In this document: positions 9,502-18,870 of the stretch, piece after piece | How positions within the stretch are numbered: the stretch's first letter is position 1 | Layout: every line of letters starts with the position of its first letter | Assembly: GCA_011523285.1 (NCBI GenBank) | Contig: WTHC01000039.1 | Location: 1 to 61,189, forward strand | From: Nitrosopumilaceae archaeon | Lineage (GTDB): Archaea; Thermoproteota; Nitrososphaeria; Nitrososphaerales; Nitrosopumilaceae | Reading direction: 5' to 3' | Length of the DNA: 61,189 bases | The notes under the pieces: model-generated | Database searches by the model: none | The model's input: the letters and a program-made list of their open reading frames with translations, nothing else | What the model was told of the DNA's origin: nothing | Program-made: the position numbers and the translations under genes

Positions 9502-11613
9502 GTGGTAGTTTCTGATCTTAAGATTGGTACTGTAATTTTACCTAGGATGGAGTCACCAAGTGCAATTTCACGCATTTCCGAATTTGAATGGTTTCATAAG
9601 ATCAATACCAATAATGAGGTACAAACTAAAGAAATAGACGATCTTCTATTACGAGCACAGAAAATTTATCAGTCGATTGAAGAAGTCATGAAAGGGCTTA
9701 AAATACCATATAATATAGGAATTTTAGAAATTCTTTTTAAAGGTACTTCTATTCCCAAAAAAAAATATAGGATTTCTGAAATTCAAGTAATGATTAATAA
9801 TTTAGAAGACAAAACAAATAGTATTATAATTAACATATTACAAACAATTCAGGAAATAGATCAACTAAAAAAATCAATAGCAGAATATAATAATCTAAAA
9901 GGCAGTTTAAATACAATAAAGAAACTTGATGTAGATATAAGTAGTTTCAAAATAACTCATAATTTTTATTTTGAGCTTTTTATTGCAGATGGTGCAGATT
10001 ATGAGGAAATTAACAAATTGTTACCAAAAACATTGATATATAAATATGAGCTAGATGGCAACAAAAAAATTGCATTAATCGTAATTTCACAAAATACAGA
10101 ACGTGATAAAATACTAAAAATTATGCGTAATTTTAATACCAATGTATTTTCTATTCCCAAAAAATTACCGCAAGTACCAAGTGATGCTTATATCTTTGTT
10201 GAATCTAAAATTAAAGAATTTAATCAAAAACAACAATTGTTACAAAAGAAGATAGAAAATATTATCAAAAAACAAAGATATGAAATTGTAAGATTATATG
10301 AAACTTCAATGACTTCAAAGACCATTCTTGAAACTGTACGTAAACCAGGCGGAACTAAATTATTTGCAGCGATACAGGGATACATACCAAAATCAATGAC
10401 GAATAAATTCATGTCTCTTACAAAACAATGGGTAACTATAATAGAAGATGTAGATCCTAATGATAAAAACATTCCAACGTTGTTCAATAATCCTAAGTTT
10501 GTTAAAACATTTGAAGTGATAACAGAAAGTCAAGGAATTCCTGGAAAAGGAGAACCAGATCCAACTCCTATGATTGCTATAATGTGGCCCATATTTTATG
10601 GTATAATGTTTGCAGATTTAGGGCATGGATTGCTGTTAATGTCATTAGGATTGTTGTTTAAAGTAAAAGGACAAGGAAATTTATCTAAATGGGGGATGTT
10701 AATAGCTATTTCTGGTGCGTCTGCATCTATTGCTGGAGTAGGCGCCGGAGAAGCTTTTGGTTTTCATATAGATCATTTAGAGCCTTTTGGTTCCATATTT
10801 CATGAAGGGGGGATATTACACTCAATATCATGGTTAGTTGGAATCATAAGTGTAGCTGAATTAAATTTTGATCAGGTAATAACAATACTCAAAGTATCTA
10901 TATTTTTGGGAATAGTGCATTTAGTATGGGCGTTCGTATTACGCATAATTATGTTGAAGAAAGAAAACAAAAAATCAATAATAATAACAGAAGCTATACC
11001 AAACCTATCATTATATTTTGGCATAGTTGTTATAATGATGTGTGCTATTGGTTCTGGATACGATGTAATGAATATGTACTCAAAGATACACACAGAACCA
11101 GTGCCATGGGTAACAGTATTTTTAGGCGAATGGGCACAAGTGTGGATAATTACTAGAATTGCAATTGCAATAATAATAACATCTGTTATAATAATGATAG
11201 TTGGAGGTATACAACGCGCCAAAAAGCATCCAGAGGAAGGAAGTGACCCAGCTAGTGTTTTAATGGAAGTGTTACTTGGAAAGACAATAGAATGCTTGGC
11301 CCACACTATCAGCTATGCTAGAATTGGCATAATGCTATTAGTACATGCAGCATTATTATTAACAGTCAACAATGCTTATAAATCTCTAGGCGGAATGGAC
11401 TCGATAGGAGCTATAGCTCTTATAGTGGGAGGAAATTTAGGGATCATGATGATAGAGGGATTAATTGTATATATTCAATCATTAAGATTACACCTGTATG
11501 AATTTTTTACAAAATGGTATGCTGGAGGATCTCAGCAATTCAGTAAGATTGTACCAGAGATGATATATAACAAATTATCTTGGGAAAGATCAAACGACTT
11601 AAAACAAAATTAA
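9502..11613 (+). CDS. atpI: A-type ATP synthase subunit I
   Basis: Long cytoplasmic coiled-coil N-terminus, then TM domain with MIAIMWPIFYGIMFADLGHGLLL and ISYARIGIMLLVHAALL; GTG start. Confidence 0.93.
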   Translation: MVVSDLKIGTVILPRMESPSAISRISEFEWFHKINTNNEVQTKEIDDLLLRAQKIYQSIEEVMKGLKIPYNIGILEILFKGTSIPKKKYRISEIQVMINNLEDKTNSIIINILQTIQEIDQLKKSIAEYNNLKGSLNTIKKLDVDISSFKITHNFYFELFIADGADYEEINKLLPKTLIYKYELDGNKKIALIVISQNTERDKILKIMRNFNTNVFSIPKKLPQVPSDAYIFVESKIKEFNQKQQLLQKKIENIIKKQRYEIVRLYETSMTSKTILETVRKPGGTKLFAAIQGYIPKSMTNKFMSLTKQWVTIIEDVDPNDKNIPTLFNNPKFVKTFEVITESQGIPGKGEPDPTPMIAIMWPIFYGIMFADLGHGLLLMSLGLLFKVKGQGNLSKWGMLIAISGASASIAGVGAGEAFGFHIDHLEPFGSIFHEGGILHSISWLVGIISVAELNFDQVITILKVSIFLGIVHLVWAFVLRIIMLKKENKKSIIITEAIPNLSLYFGIVVIMMCAIGSGYDVMNMYSKIHTEPVPWVTVFLGEWAQVWIITRIAIAIIITSVIIMIVGGIQRAKKHPEEGSDPASVLMEVLLGKTIECLAHTISYARIGIMLLVHAALLLTVNNAYKSLGGMDSIGAIALIVGGNLGIMMIEGLIVYIQSLRLHLYEFFTKWYAGGSQQFSKIVPEMIYNKLSWERSNDLKQN

Positions 11614-11844
11614 ATGTAATAAATAATAATAAACATATAATCTTTTTAAATTAAACAATAAGTCAAATTTCATAGTACACCATGAATTCAATATATACTC
11701 GTTGTAAATTAGCTTTTAATAATATTAATCACATATTCTGAATATTACAGATCATGTTATATGAATTTGTTATATTACATTAAAATACAATAATCATAAT
11801 GATGTTTTTAATAACATAAAAAGTAGAGGAGGTGTATATGGATT

Positions 11845-13404
11845 TTATTCGTTTATGTATGCCCGTTCTCCGTGTTGAGCTATATCCAACCCAATTTCTT
11901 CTTCTTTTGGAGTTACACGTATTCCACCTGGCCATACTGCGTCCATTATTTTAAGTATGATCATGGTGAGACCGAATGTATATCCGATAGAAATTGCAGC
12001 TGCAATAATACTGATGCCTTGTTGTTCTAGTCCTTCAGGTGTACCAGTCCAAGCACCTATACCATCACCAGTATTCCATATGTGAGGACTAGCTAAAGTT
12101 CCTGCAAGAATTGTTCCTGTGACACCACCCATTCCGTGTACGCCCCATACATCTAGTGCATCATCCCATTTACGTGCGTTTTTGAATGCAACACAACCAT
12201 AACAAATAGCAGCTGCTGCAATTCCTATAATTATTGCGGCCATTGGTCCAATAAATCCAGACGCAGGTGTCACTGCACCTAAACCAGCTATCGTACCTGT
12301 AGTTGCTCCGATTATGCTAGGTTTGCCAGTATGAGCCCAACTCATCAACATCCAAGTTACTGTTCCCATCGCTGCTGCAGTATTAGTAACTATCCATGTA
12401 CTTACTGTCACTCCGTCCACCATGACTTCACTGCCTGGATTAAATCCAAACCAGCCAAACCACAGTATACATGTGCCTAGCACTACCATTGGGAGGTTAT
12501 GTGGCTCCATAGGAGTTTTACCAAATCCCAACCTGCGTCCTAAAACTAGTGCTGCTGCCAACGCAGCAAATCCTGCTGAGATGTGTACTACAATACCACC
12601 AGCAAAATCTAGAGCATAGCTTGGAGATAAATCTGGATCTAGATCAAGTGTACCTCCACCAAAATATCCTCCGCCCCACACCCAGTGTGCTAATGGATCA
12701 TAAACAAATGTAGCCCAAATAAGAACAAATATCACCAACGCACTAAATTTCATACGATCTACTAATCCACCAATGATCAACGCAGGTGTTATTATTGCGA
12801 ATGTACCTTGAAATGCTGCAAATAAAGCGTGTGGAATTGTTCCTGGCCAATCTTGGCTACATATTTCATCTTCATGGAATACTTGCATTTGATATGCCGC
12901 GGACCATGTTTCTGTGCAAGGTCCTGGACTTCCAAGAGGCGCATAGTGAGATACTTCATTAAATCCTACATATCTTAATGAGCCCATGAACATGTTTATG
13001 TCATTTTCAATAGGTCCAAACGCTAATGAGTAACCCCATAGTATCCATTGTATTGTCATAATGCCCATAACTACAAATGTCATGCCGATCACATTTACTA
13101 CATTTTTGGATCTAGCTAATCCCCCATAGAAAAAAGCTACGCCCGGAGTCATTAAAAGTACAAATGATGATGCAGTCAATATCCATGCAGTGTCGCCTGT
13201 ATCGATTCTACATGGCATCATGTTACCTTCACCGTCTTCAAACCAACATTCGTTTGGATTTCCAGTGTATATACCGCTTATTCCTAATACATATCCATCC
13301 ATACCGTCAGTAATTTGTTGTGCATATGCTTCTGATAATGCGCTTATTGCTATTATTGCTACTGCTGTTACAAGTATTAACGCATACTTGTTTTTAGAAT
13401 TCAT
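11845..13404 (-). CDS. amt: Ammonium transporter (Amt family) with N-terminal signal-like segment
   Basis: Amt motifs PGVAFFYGGLARSKN, FDFAGGIVVHISAGFAALAAALVLGRR, DVWGVHGMGGVTG. Confidence 0.97.
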   Translation of the reverse strand: MNSKNKYALILVTAVAIIAISALSEAYAQQITDGMDGYVLGISGIYTGNPNECWFEDGEGNMMPCRIDTGDTAWILTASSFVLLMTPGVAFFYGGLARSKNVVNVIGMTFVVMGIMTIQWILWGYSLAFGPIENDINMFMGSLRYVGFNEVSHYAPLGSPGPCTETWSAAYQMQVFHEDEICSQDWPGTIPHALFAAFQGTFAIITPALIIGGLVDRMKFSALVIFVLIWATFVYDPLAHWVWGGGYFGGGTLDLDPDLSPSYALDFAGGIVVHISAGFAALAAALVLGRRLGFGKTPMEPHNLPMVVLGTCILWFGWFGFNPGSEVMVDGVTVSTWIVTNTAAAMGTVTWMLMSWAHTGKPSIIGATTGTIAGLGAVTPASGFIGPMAAIIIGIAAAAICYGCVAFKNARKWDDALDVWGVHGMGGVTGTILAGTLASPHIWNTGDGIGAWTGTPEGLEQQGISIIAAAISIGYTFGLTMIILKIMDAVWPGGIRVTPKEEEIGLDIAQHGERAYINE

Positions 13405-13424
13405 TGATGTGGGAAAAAAATCTT

Positions 13425-13436
13425 GAATATATAAGT
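13425..13436 (-). promoter_or_regulatory. Predicted TATA box for amt
   Basis: acttatatattc on the minus strand, centred about 26 bp before the amt ATG, implying a leaderless or near-leaderless transcript. Confidence 0.45.
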
Positions 13437-13537
13437 ATTGAGTTATTCTAGAAACATAATTATTTTAGATAGTAATTTAAGCATAAACTGGATCTACGCT
13501 CAAATATGAAACATTAAAATCAGAAATAAATTTAAAT

Positions 13538-14575
13538 GTGGTAATGGGAAACCCGACTAAGAAAATATATGCGTCTGTAAAAGCATTCAGTCAACGTGGT
13601 AAATTATTATCCAAAGACGATTTTCAAACATTATCAGAATCTAGAGATATGGATGAATTAATAACTAGAATGAAAAATACTAAATACTCGGACATAATCT
13701 CATACATACCAAAACCATACAATATTACAAACATAGAACGTGCATTAAAAAATCATCTGATTGAAATGCATTTTTCTATTGCTAAAACATCTGGGGAAAA
13801 GGTCTTAAGTGAATATTATTTAAGATACGTTTTGTGGAATTTAAAACTAATTATCAAAGGTAAAATTCTAGGAAAAAGCTATGAAGATATAGAATCTCAA
13901 ATAAATTTACGTGCAGAAGAGTTAATCAAACAAAGGGATACGATAGTAAAGACAATGACATCATCAGATCTAGAAGAAGCTGTTACAAGTCTACGCAATA
14001 CAGTTTTTGGCGAAGGTGTATCAAAAGCGGTGAATGTGTATAACGACACAAAAAATATTCAGGTTTTCGATATTTATTTTGATAAAATTTTAACGAAGCA
14101 AATTAAAAGCGCATTACAATTTTCTAGTGACAGGGATATTGTACGTCTAACGTGGATGAACATAGATTTTTATAATTTAGTAAGCATATTGAGAGGTAAA
14201 TTTTGGGATTTAACAGAAGAACAAATTAATGACTTGATAGTAACATCTACACCTAGTGCGTCAAAAGGATTGTTATCTAAGATGGCGTCTGCATCATCAA
14301 TTAAAGATGCATGTAACGAAATATCAAATACACGTTATAAAAATTTAATATCAACATTTGAAAATGATATTGATTTGATTTCTGATTTTGAACATGCATT
14401 TGAAATTGCTATGTATAAAGCATCGAAAAGCAGTTTCACTACAATGTTTAGCCCAAGTAATAGTATGGGCATTATAAACTTATTAAATTATGAAGTAAGA
14501 AATATATCGTCAATAATATTCGCAATAGAGCAAAAAATACCTTCCAAAACAACTATGTCTAAATTAATAATATAA
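13538..14575 (+). CDS. atpC: A-type ATP synthase subunit C
   Basis: ASVKAFSQRGKLLSKDDFQTLSESRDMDELITRMKNTKY and YYLRYVLWNLKLIIKGK, typical of AhaC/V-type d subunits. Confidence 0.85.
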   Translation: MVMGNPTKKIYASVKAFSQRGKLLSKDDFQTLSESRDMDELITRMKNTKYSDIISYIPKPYNITNIERALKNHLIEMHFSIAKTSGEKVLSEYYLRYVLWNLKLIIKGKILGKSYEDIESQINLRAEELIKQRDTIVKTMTSSDLEEAVTSLRNTVFGEGVSKAVNVYNDTKNIQVFDIYFDKILTKQIKSALQFSSDRDIVRLTWMNIDFYNLVSILRGKFWDLTEEQINDLIVTSTPSASKGLLSKMASASSIKDACNEISNTRYKNLISTFENDIDLISDFEHAFEIAMYKASKSSFTTMFSPSNSMGIINLLNYEVRNISSIIFAIEQKIPSKTTMSKLII

Positions 14576-14593
14576 ATTAGATGTTTTGTAGTT

Positions 14594-14824
14594 ATGAAAA
14601 ATTTTGACAAGGAACACAAGGTAGATAATAAAGCATTAAACAGAATTATTTTATTAAGTGGAATAATTGCAATAATACTGTCAGTACCAGCAGTTTCTAT
14701 ATTTATAGTAGTTTATAATATAAGTGATAATGTATGGTTATCTGTAATATCGGGGTTTATTATTCATTTTATATTATTATCTAAATCCGAGAAAATATCA
14801 AAACTATTAATTAAAATATATTAG
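14594..14824 (+). CDS. Small two-TM membrane protein, unknown function
   Basis: 76 aa with two hydrophobic helices, immediately after atpC. Confidence 0.6.
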   Translation: MKNFDKEHKVDNKALNRIILLSGIIAIILSVPAVSIFIVVYNISDNVWLSVISGFIIHFILLSKSEKISKLLIKIY

Positions 14825-14841
14825 CATGAAGATTACAAAGG

Positions 14842-14952
14842 TTAATCTAATTGTTCTGGGTGTCCTTTTCCTCGTAATGCAAAAATAATTACAGACAATA
14901 CAATACCCATGCCAATAACAGTGCCATATGCAGCCATTCCAGCTTCAGCCAT
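14842..14952 (-). CDS. 36-aa single-TM microprotein
   Basis: Hand translation MAEAGMAAYGTVIGMGIVLSVIIFALRGKGHPEQLD*: small-residue-rich TM helix with a basic cytosolic flank; below ORF-track cutoff. Confidence 0.6.
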   Translation of the reverse strand: MAEAGMAAYGTVIGMGIVLSVIIFALRGKGHPEQLD

Positions 14953-14998
14953 GGTTATGTTAAGCGATGTTTCCTTTATATAATTTTGCAATTTTCAA

Positions 14999-15622
14999 CT
15001 ACTTATAAAGTTCAAAATCAATTTCGTTTTCAGCTCCACTAGTCATAGAACTTAAATTAAAAAATAATTTGCCTTTAACATGCCATGTTATATCCGAATC
15101 TATTACATAGTCCCAAACATCTTCTATTTGAGAATTATTATGTAATTTTATTTTGTCTTTTAGCACAAGATCATTATTATTAAGTATCGTAAAATAGTTA
15201 GAAGCAGATAACATTCCAATCATTCTCTCACCAATTTGTCCAGCGTGTATTAAAATGTCATTACCATATAATTCATATTTCAATATTTGTAATATAATAG
15301 AACGTGTATTTGGATTATGTATTTTAAATTTAATTTCAAGTACAGACGTATTATTAGAAACTGACAAAACATTCACTTCTTCTAAATTTATGTCCAGCGG
15401 TAAAATAACATCATTACGATCAGCAACATCATTTTGTTGTTCAATGTAATGAAATAATGAATCTGAAAATGTGAAAATTAATGCTATAACAGCTAAGACA
15501 ATAATAGACAGCCAGAGCCATAGTTTGTTATTCAATAATGATTTTATGTTGTAATATATCTTAAATGTTGATAAAATTATTATTATCCTGATTATTTCAT
15601 CTACATATTGCATTATTTTCAA
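14999..15622 (-). CDS. Membrane-anchored protein with LEA14/WHy-like beta-sandwich domain
   Basis: TM anchor then VLEIKFKIHNPNTRSIILQILKYELYGNDILIHAGQIGE, typical of LEA14-like domains. Confidence 0.55.
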   Translation of the reverse strand: MKIMQYVDEIIRIIIILSTFKIYYNIKSLLNNKLWLWLSIIVLAVIALIFTFSDSLFHYIEQQNDVADRNDVILPLDINLEEVNVLSVSNNTSVLEIKFKIHNPNTRSIILQILKYELYGNDILIHAGQIGERMIGMLSASNYFTILNNNDLVLKDKIKLHNNSQIEDVWDYVIDSDITWHVKGKLFFNLSSMTSGAENEIDFELYK

Positions 15623-15952
15623 GCTGTTACTGTAGGTAAAAAAAGAGCCACAAAATCACAATTGATTTTATTCAAAGCTTCAGGTTTTGCTTCAATTGTA
15701 TTAACTACTAAAAAAATAAATGGTGAGTTTGTGCCGGTAGGCGAAGAAGAGCTTGCTACAGTAATTAATATAGAAAACGGATATACTGCAATTATAGTAG
15801 ACAAAGATGGATACACAAAGGCACAATCAAAAATTTTAGAAAAACAAGATGCAATTAATGTATTCAACAAATTAATTAACAATGGATCTACAAAATACAA
15901 TGGTAAATATGTGAATATATGGACCAACAGATATCCTACAATTTTACATTAG
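15608..15952 (+). CDS. Conserved hypothetical protein (114 aa)
   Basis: Open frame with plausible composition and TTG start; no recognised motif. Confidence 0.5.
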   Translation: MHYFQAVTVGKKRATKSQLILFKASGFASIVLTTKKINGEFVPVGEEELATVINIENGYTAIIVDKDGYTKAQSKILEKQDAINVFNKLINNGSTKYNGKYVNIWTNRYPTILH

Positions 15953-16617
15953 AATGTTATTTCAGTTCCAATTTTTACTCCATCAATAGCTTTTGTAAGA
16001 TCTTCTATCTTAGAATTCAAAACAATTGTTTTAATTTTAGATCTTTCGATTATTTTTAACGATACAATATCAAGTAGATCATATCCACCAGCTATTGAAT
16101 CTTGCTTCATTATAATACGCTTTAATTTATTAATGTTAATTCGGTTAAATTTTTTAGCTTTTTTATTTTTATTTGGATCTCGATCATAAATTCCATCAAC
16201 GTCTGTAGCATTAAGAAATTTAGACGCATTTATTTTTTCAGCGATCAAAGCTGCTGTGCCATTAGTACTTTGGCCAGGATATAACCCACCAGAAATTACA
16301 ATCAAATTAGTGTTTGCTGCATTTGTAACCTCACGTAAATTTTTTGGCGTATATGGATAAACGTTATTTGTGGCACATATTAACAATTTAGCGTTCAACC
16401 TAGATATTTTTATTCCGAATTCATCTAATGTAGATTCATCTGCGCATAAAGATCTCGCATTAGATATATAATGACGTGCCACTTTGCCTCCACCTGTTAT
16501 TATTATTGGTTGATAAGAATCCTTCAGGCTTGAAATGAAATTACCATATTTACTTATATCATTATTTTCAAGATCAAAAATTCTACCAGATAATTTAATT
16601 ACTATTTTTGGTTTCAT
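15949..16617 (-). CDS. pyrH: Uridylate kinase (archaeal UMP kinase, amino-acid-kinase fold)
   Basis: KIVIKLSGRIFD, PIIITGGGKVARHYI, KFLNATDVDGIYDRDPNKNKKAKKF. Start reassigned to the internal Met (MKPKIVIKLSG). Confidence 0.88.
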   Translation of the reverse strand: MKPKIVIKLSGRIFDLENNDISKYGNFISSLKDSYQPIIITGGGKVARHYISNARSLCADESTLDEFGIKISRLNAKLLICATNNVYPYTPKNLREVTNAANTNLIVISGGLYPGQSTNGTAALIAEKINASKFLNATDVDGIYDRDPNKNKKAKKFNRININKLKRIIMKQDSIAGGYDLLDIVSLKIIERSKIKTIVLNSKIEDLTKAIDGVKIGTEITF

Positions 16618-17833
16618 TAGTATTGAAGATTGAACGTGCTGCAATTTCAACTTTTTTTTTATATTCTCTAAATGTGTATATTCGTAAAATATTCATGGAG
16701 CCTGTCAAAGTAGAAATCAACGGTATTTTAGATACTGGAGTTTTTTGAATTTCTAAATTATTGTTCGATGTTAATGTAATGGAATCGTATTCATGTTTTG
16801 ATGGTGTGAGTGGCATGGATGATGTTGTTGATCTATCAATGAAAATTTTACTCGGATCTACTTTAGATGTATCAGATATACTTTTTACTAATTCGTATGA
16901 TGTAATGTTAGTATCGTTATCGTGTAAATATTTTTCAAATACACATTTTAATAATATTCTATCAACATAGTTTTTAGCCAATTTCTTTGCATATTTTGTT
17001 GTTTTGGAAGGTATTAGATTCAATATTTTTAATAGCATAGAATAATCATCAAGTTTCAGATAATTATCAATGTTTAATTCAGCTAAACCTAATTCATCAA
17101 ATGATGATTTGATTGAATTTAATAACATAACTTCGGCAGATCTAACCGTCTTATGGAAATATACAGTTCTAAACATTTGATATCTAGAATGCATCATTGA
17201 CTCAAATGAATAGATTGCAGATTTTTCTAATGATAATCTGTCATTGTGTATTCCAAGAGATTGTACTATTCGCTTATGATCTATTTTAGCATGCTCAGCT
17301 CCAGTGAAATATCCGTCTCTCAATAGATAATCCATTATATCAGCACTAAGAGCTCCAGATATTATTTCGTTGATAAATTGAGTTTTGGAATTTCCAAATG
17401 CAATGTCTGATATTTGTCTTTTATCAAATCCATGTTTAGATAGAATATCTCCGATTTCAGTATATTGTATAACTTCGTTTCCTATTTTTTCATGAGACAT
17501 ACACCGTTTTTCTATTAATATTTCTTCAAAAAGATGAGAAAAAGGACCGTGTCCAATATCATGCAATAATGCAGCTAATCTAATTTTTTTAATATCATCA
17601 TTATTTAGAATTCCTTTTTCATACAAAGTAATCGAAATGAAATTTGCAACATGTAAAACACCTAATGAATGTTCAAACCTACTATGCATAGCACTAGGAT
17701 ATACTAAATGCGCTCCCGAAAGCTGTTTAATTTTTCTTAGTCTTTGGAATATAGGATTGTCAATAATTTCAATTTCATGTAGATTGAGTTTAATGAAATC
17801 ATGTATGGGATCTATTATATTTATAAATTTCAT
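16595..17833 (-). CDS. HD-domain phosphohydrolase (SAMHD1/dNTPase-like)
   Basis: HSRFEHSLGVLHVA, LLHDIGHGPFSHLFE, MDYLLRDGYFTG. Confidence 0.88.
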   Translation of the reverse strand: MKFINIIDPIHDFIKLNLHEIEIIDNPIFQRLRKIKQLSGAHLVYPSAMHSRFEHSLGVLHVANFISITLYEKGILNNDDIKKIRLAALLHDIGHGPFSHLFEEILIEKRCMSHEKIGNEVIQYTEIGDILSKHGFDKRQISDIAFGNSKTQFINEIISGALSADIMDYLLRDGYFTGAEHAKIDHKRIVQSLGIHNDRLSLEKSAIYSFESMMHSRYQMFRTVYFHKTVRSAEVMLLNSIKSSFDELGLAELNIDNYLKLDDYSMLLKILNLIPSKTTKYAKKLAKNYVDRILLKCVFEKYLHDNDTNITSYELVKSISDTSKVDPSKIFIDRSTTSSMPLTPSKHEYDSITLTSNNNLEIQKTPVSKIPLISTLTGSMNILRIYTFREYKKKVEIAARSIFNTNETKNSN

Positions 17834-18417
17834 AAAATACCACGTGATTTAATTGTCTCAATAATTGAATTATGGATATTAGCTCTTGTGTCAGATGCAT
17901 TGATTATTGTCCATTTATTTTGAATTGCTAATTTTTCATATATTTCTGAAACTCTGATCAGAAATTTTATGTTTGTTTCAAATCTATCTTTGTTAGTAAC
18001 GTTTTTGCGTCTAAATAACTTCACAGGATCAACTGCATGCAGTAATATTACAAGTTTTGGTTCTGGGAGTCCAGTATCTAAATTTTGTAACCAAGTTGGA
18101 TCTAAATTATGAGCGAGGCCGTAAGCTAAATTTGATTGGTAATATCTATTTAATATTAAGAAAGTATTATCAGTATTGTATTTAATTAATTGTGATAGTT
18201 TTTCCCATCTATTAGCTGATAACAAACAATGAATCACTTTAGGGTGAAGTTTTCGTCGCCCATATAGATAATGTCGTATTTCTTTACCAATAGATGTAGA
18301 ATAATCTGGAAAACTCATAATTTTAGCTTGTTTATTTTGTTTTCTTAATACTTGGTACAACAACTTACATTGTGTTAGCTTACCAGCCTGATCGCATCCT
18401 TCAATTACTATTATCAT
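17830..18417 (-). CDS. tmk: Thymidylate kinase
   Basis: P-loop IEGCDQAGKLTQ, LILNRYYQSNLAYG, adjacent nucleotide genes. Confidence 0.85.
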   Translation of the reverse strand: MIIVIEGCDQAGKLTQCKLLYQVLRKQNKQAKIMSFPDYSTSIGKEIRHYLYGRRKLHPKVIHCLLSANRWEKLSQLIKYNTDNTFLILNRYYQSNLAYGLAHNLDPTWLQNLDTGLPEPKLVILLHAVDPVKLFRRKNVTNKDRFETNIKFLIRVSEIYEKLAIQNKWTIINASDTRANIHNSIIETIKSRGIL

Positions 18418-18456
18418 TAATTAGTAATAACACAAATTCAATTAAAAATTTACCAA

Positions 18457-18468
18457 AATATATAAAAT
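18457..18468 (+). promoter_or_regulatory. Predicted TATA box for the Hsp20 gene
   Basis: aatatataaaat centred about 28 bp before the ATG at 18490. Confidence 0.4.
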
Positions 18469-18489
18469 ATACATGTTAATGGATTAACA

Positions 18490-18870
18490 ATGATGAATAT
18501 GACCAAAAAATTGATTGATGAAATAGGCAATAAATCGCGTGAATTTTATGAATTTGTTTTACCTCCAATTGACATGTACATAAATAATAATGATGATTTA
18601 ATAATTGAAATTGATATACCTGGTTTCAATAAAAAAGATATCAAGTTATCCATACATAAAAATATTTTGTCTATAGAAGCCAAAAAACAATTTAAAGATG
18701 AACGTTCAAATAATATCATCTGGAAACAAAAACCAAATATAATTGATAAAAAAATTTTGTTACCTGAGATTATTAAAGAAGGGATTATTGCGTCTGCAAA
18801 ATATTTAGATGGGGTATTAACGGTATCCATACCTAAAATAGACCAAGGTAAAAATATTACAATCGAATAA
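18490..18870 (+). CDS. Small heat shock protein, Hsp20/alpha-crystallin
   Basis: LIIEIDIPGFNKKDIKLSIHKNILSIEAK and LDGVLTVSIPK. Confidence 0.92.
   Translation: MMNMTKKLIDEIGNKSREFYEFVLPPIDMYINNNDDLIIEIDIPGFNKKDIKLSIHKNILSIEAKKQFKDERSNNIIWKQKPNIIDKKILLPEIIKEGIIASAKYLDGVLTVSIPKIDQGKNITIE

Noticed and set aside
10872-11306. 144-aa minus-strand ORF inside atpI
   Set aside because: Antisense to well-supported membrane-domain coding sequence; no motif of its own.
13190-13426. 78-aa plus-strand ORF over the amt 5' end
   Set aside because: Lies antisense to clear Amt coding sequence and runs into its promoter; probably spurious.
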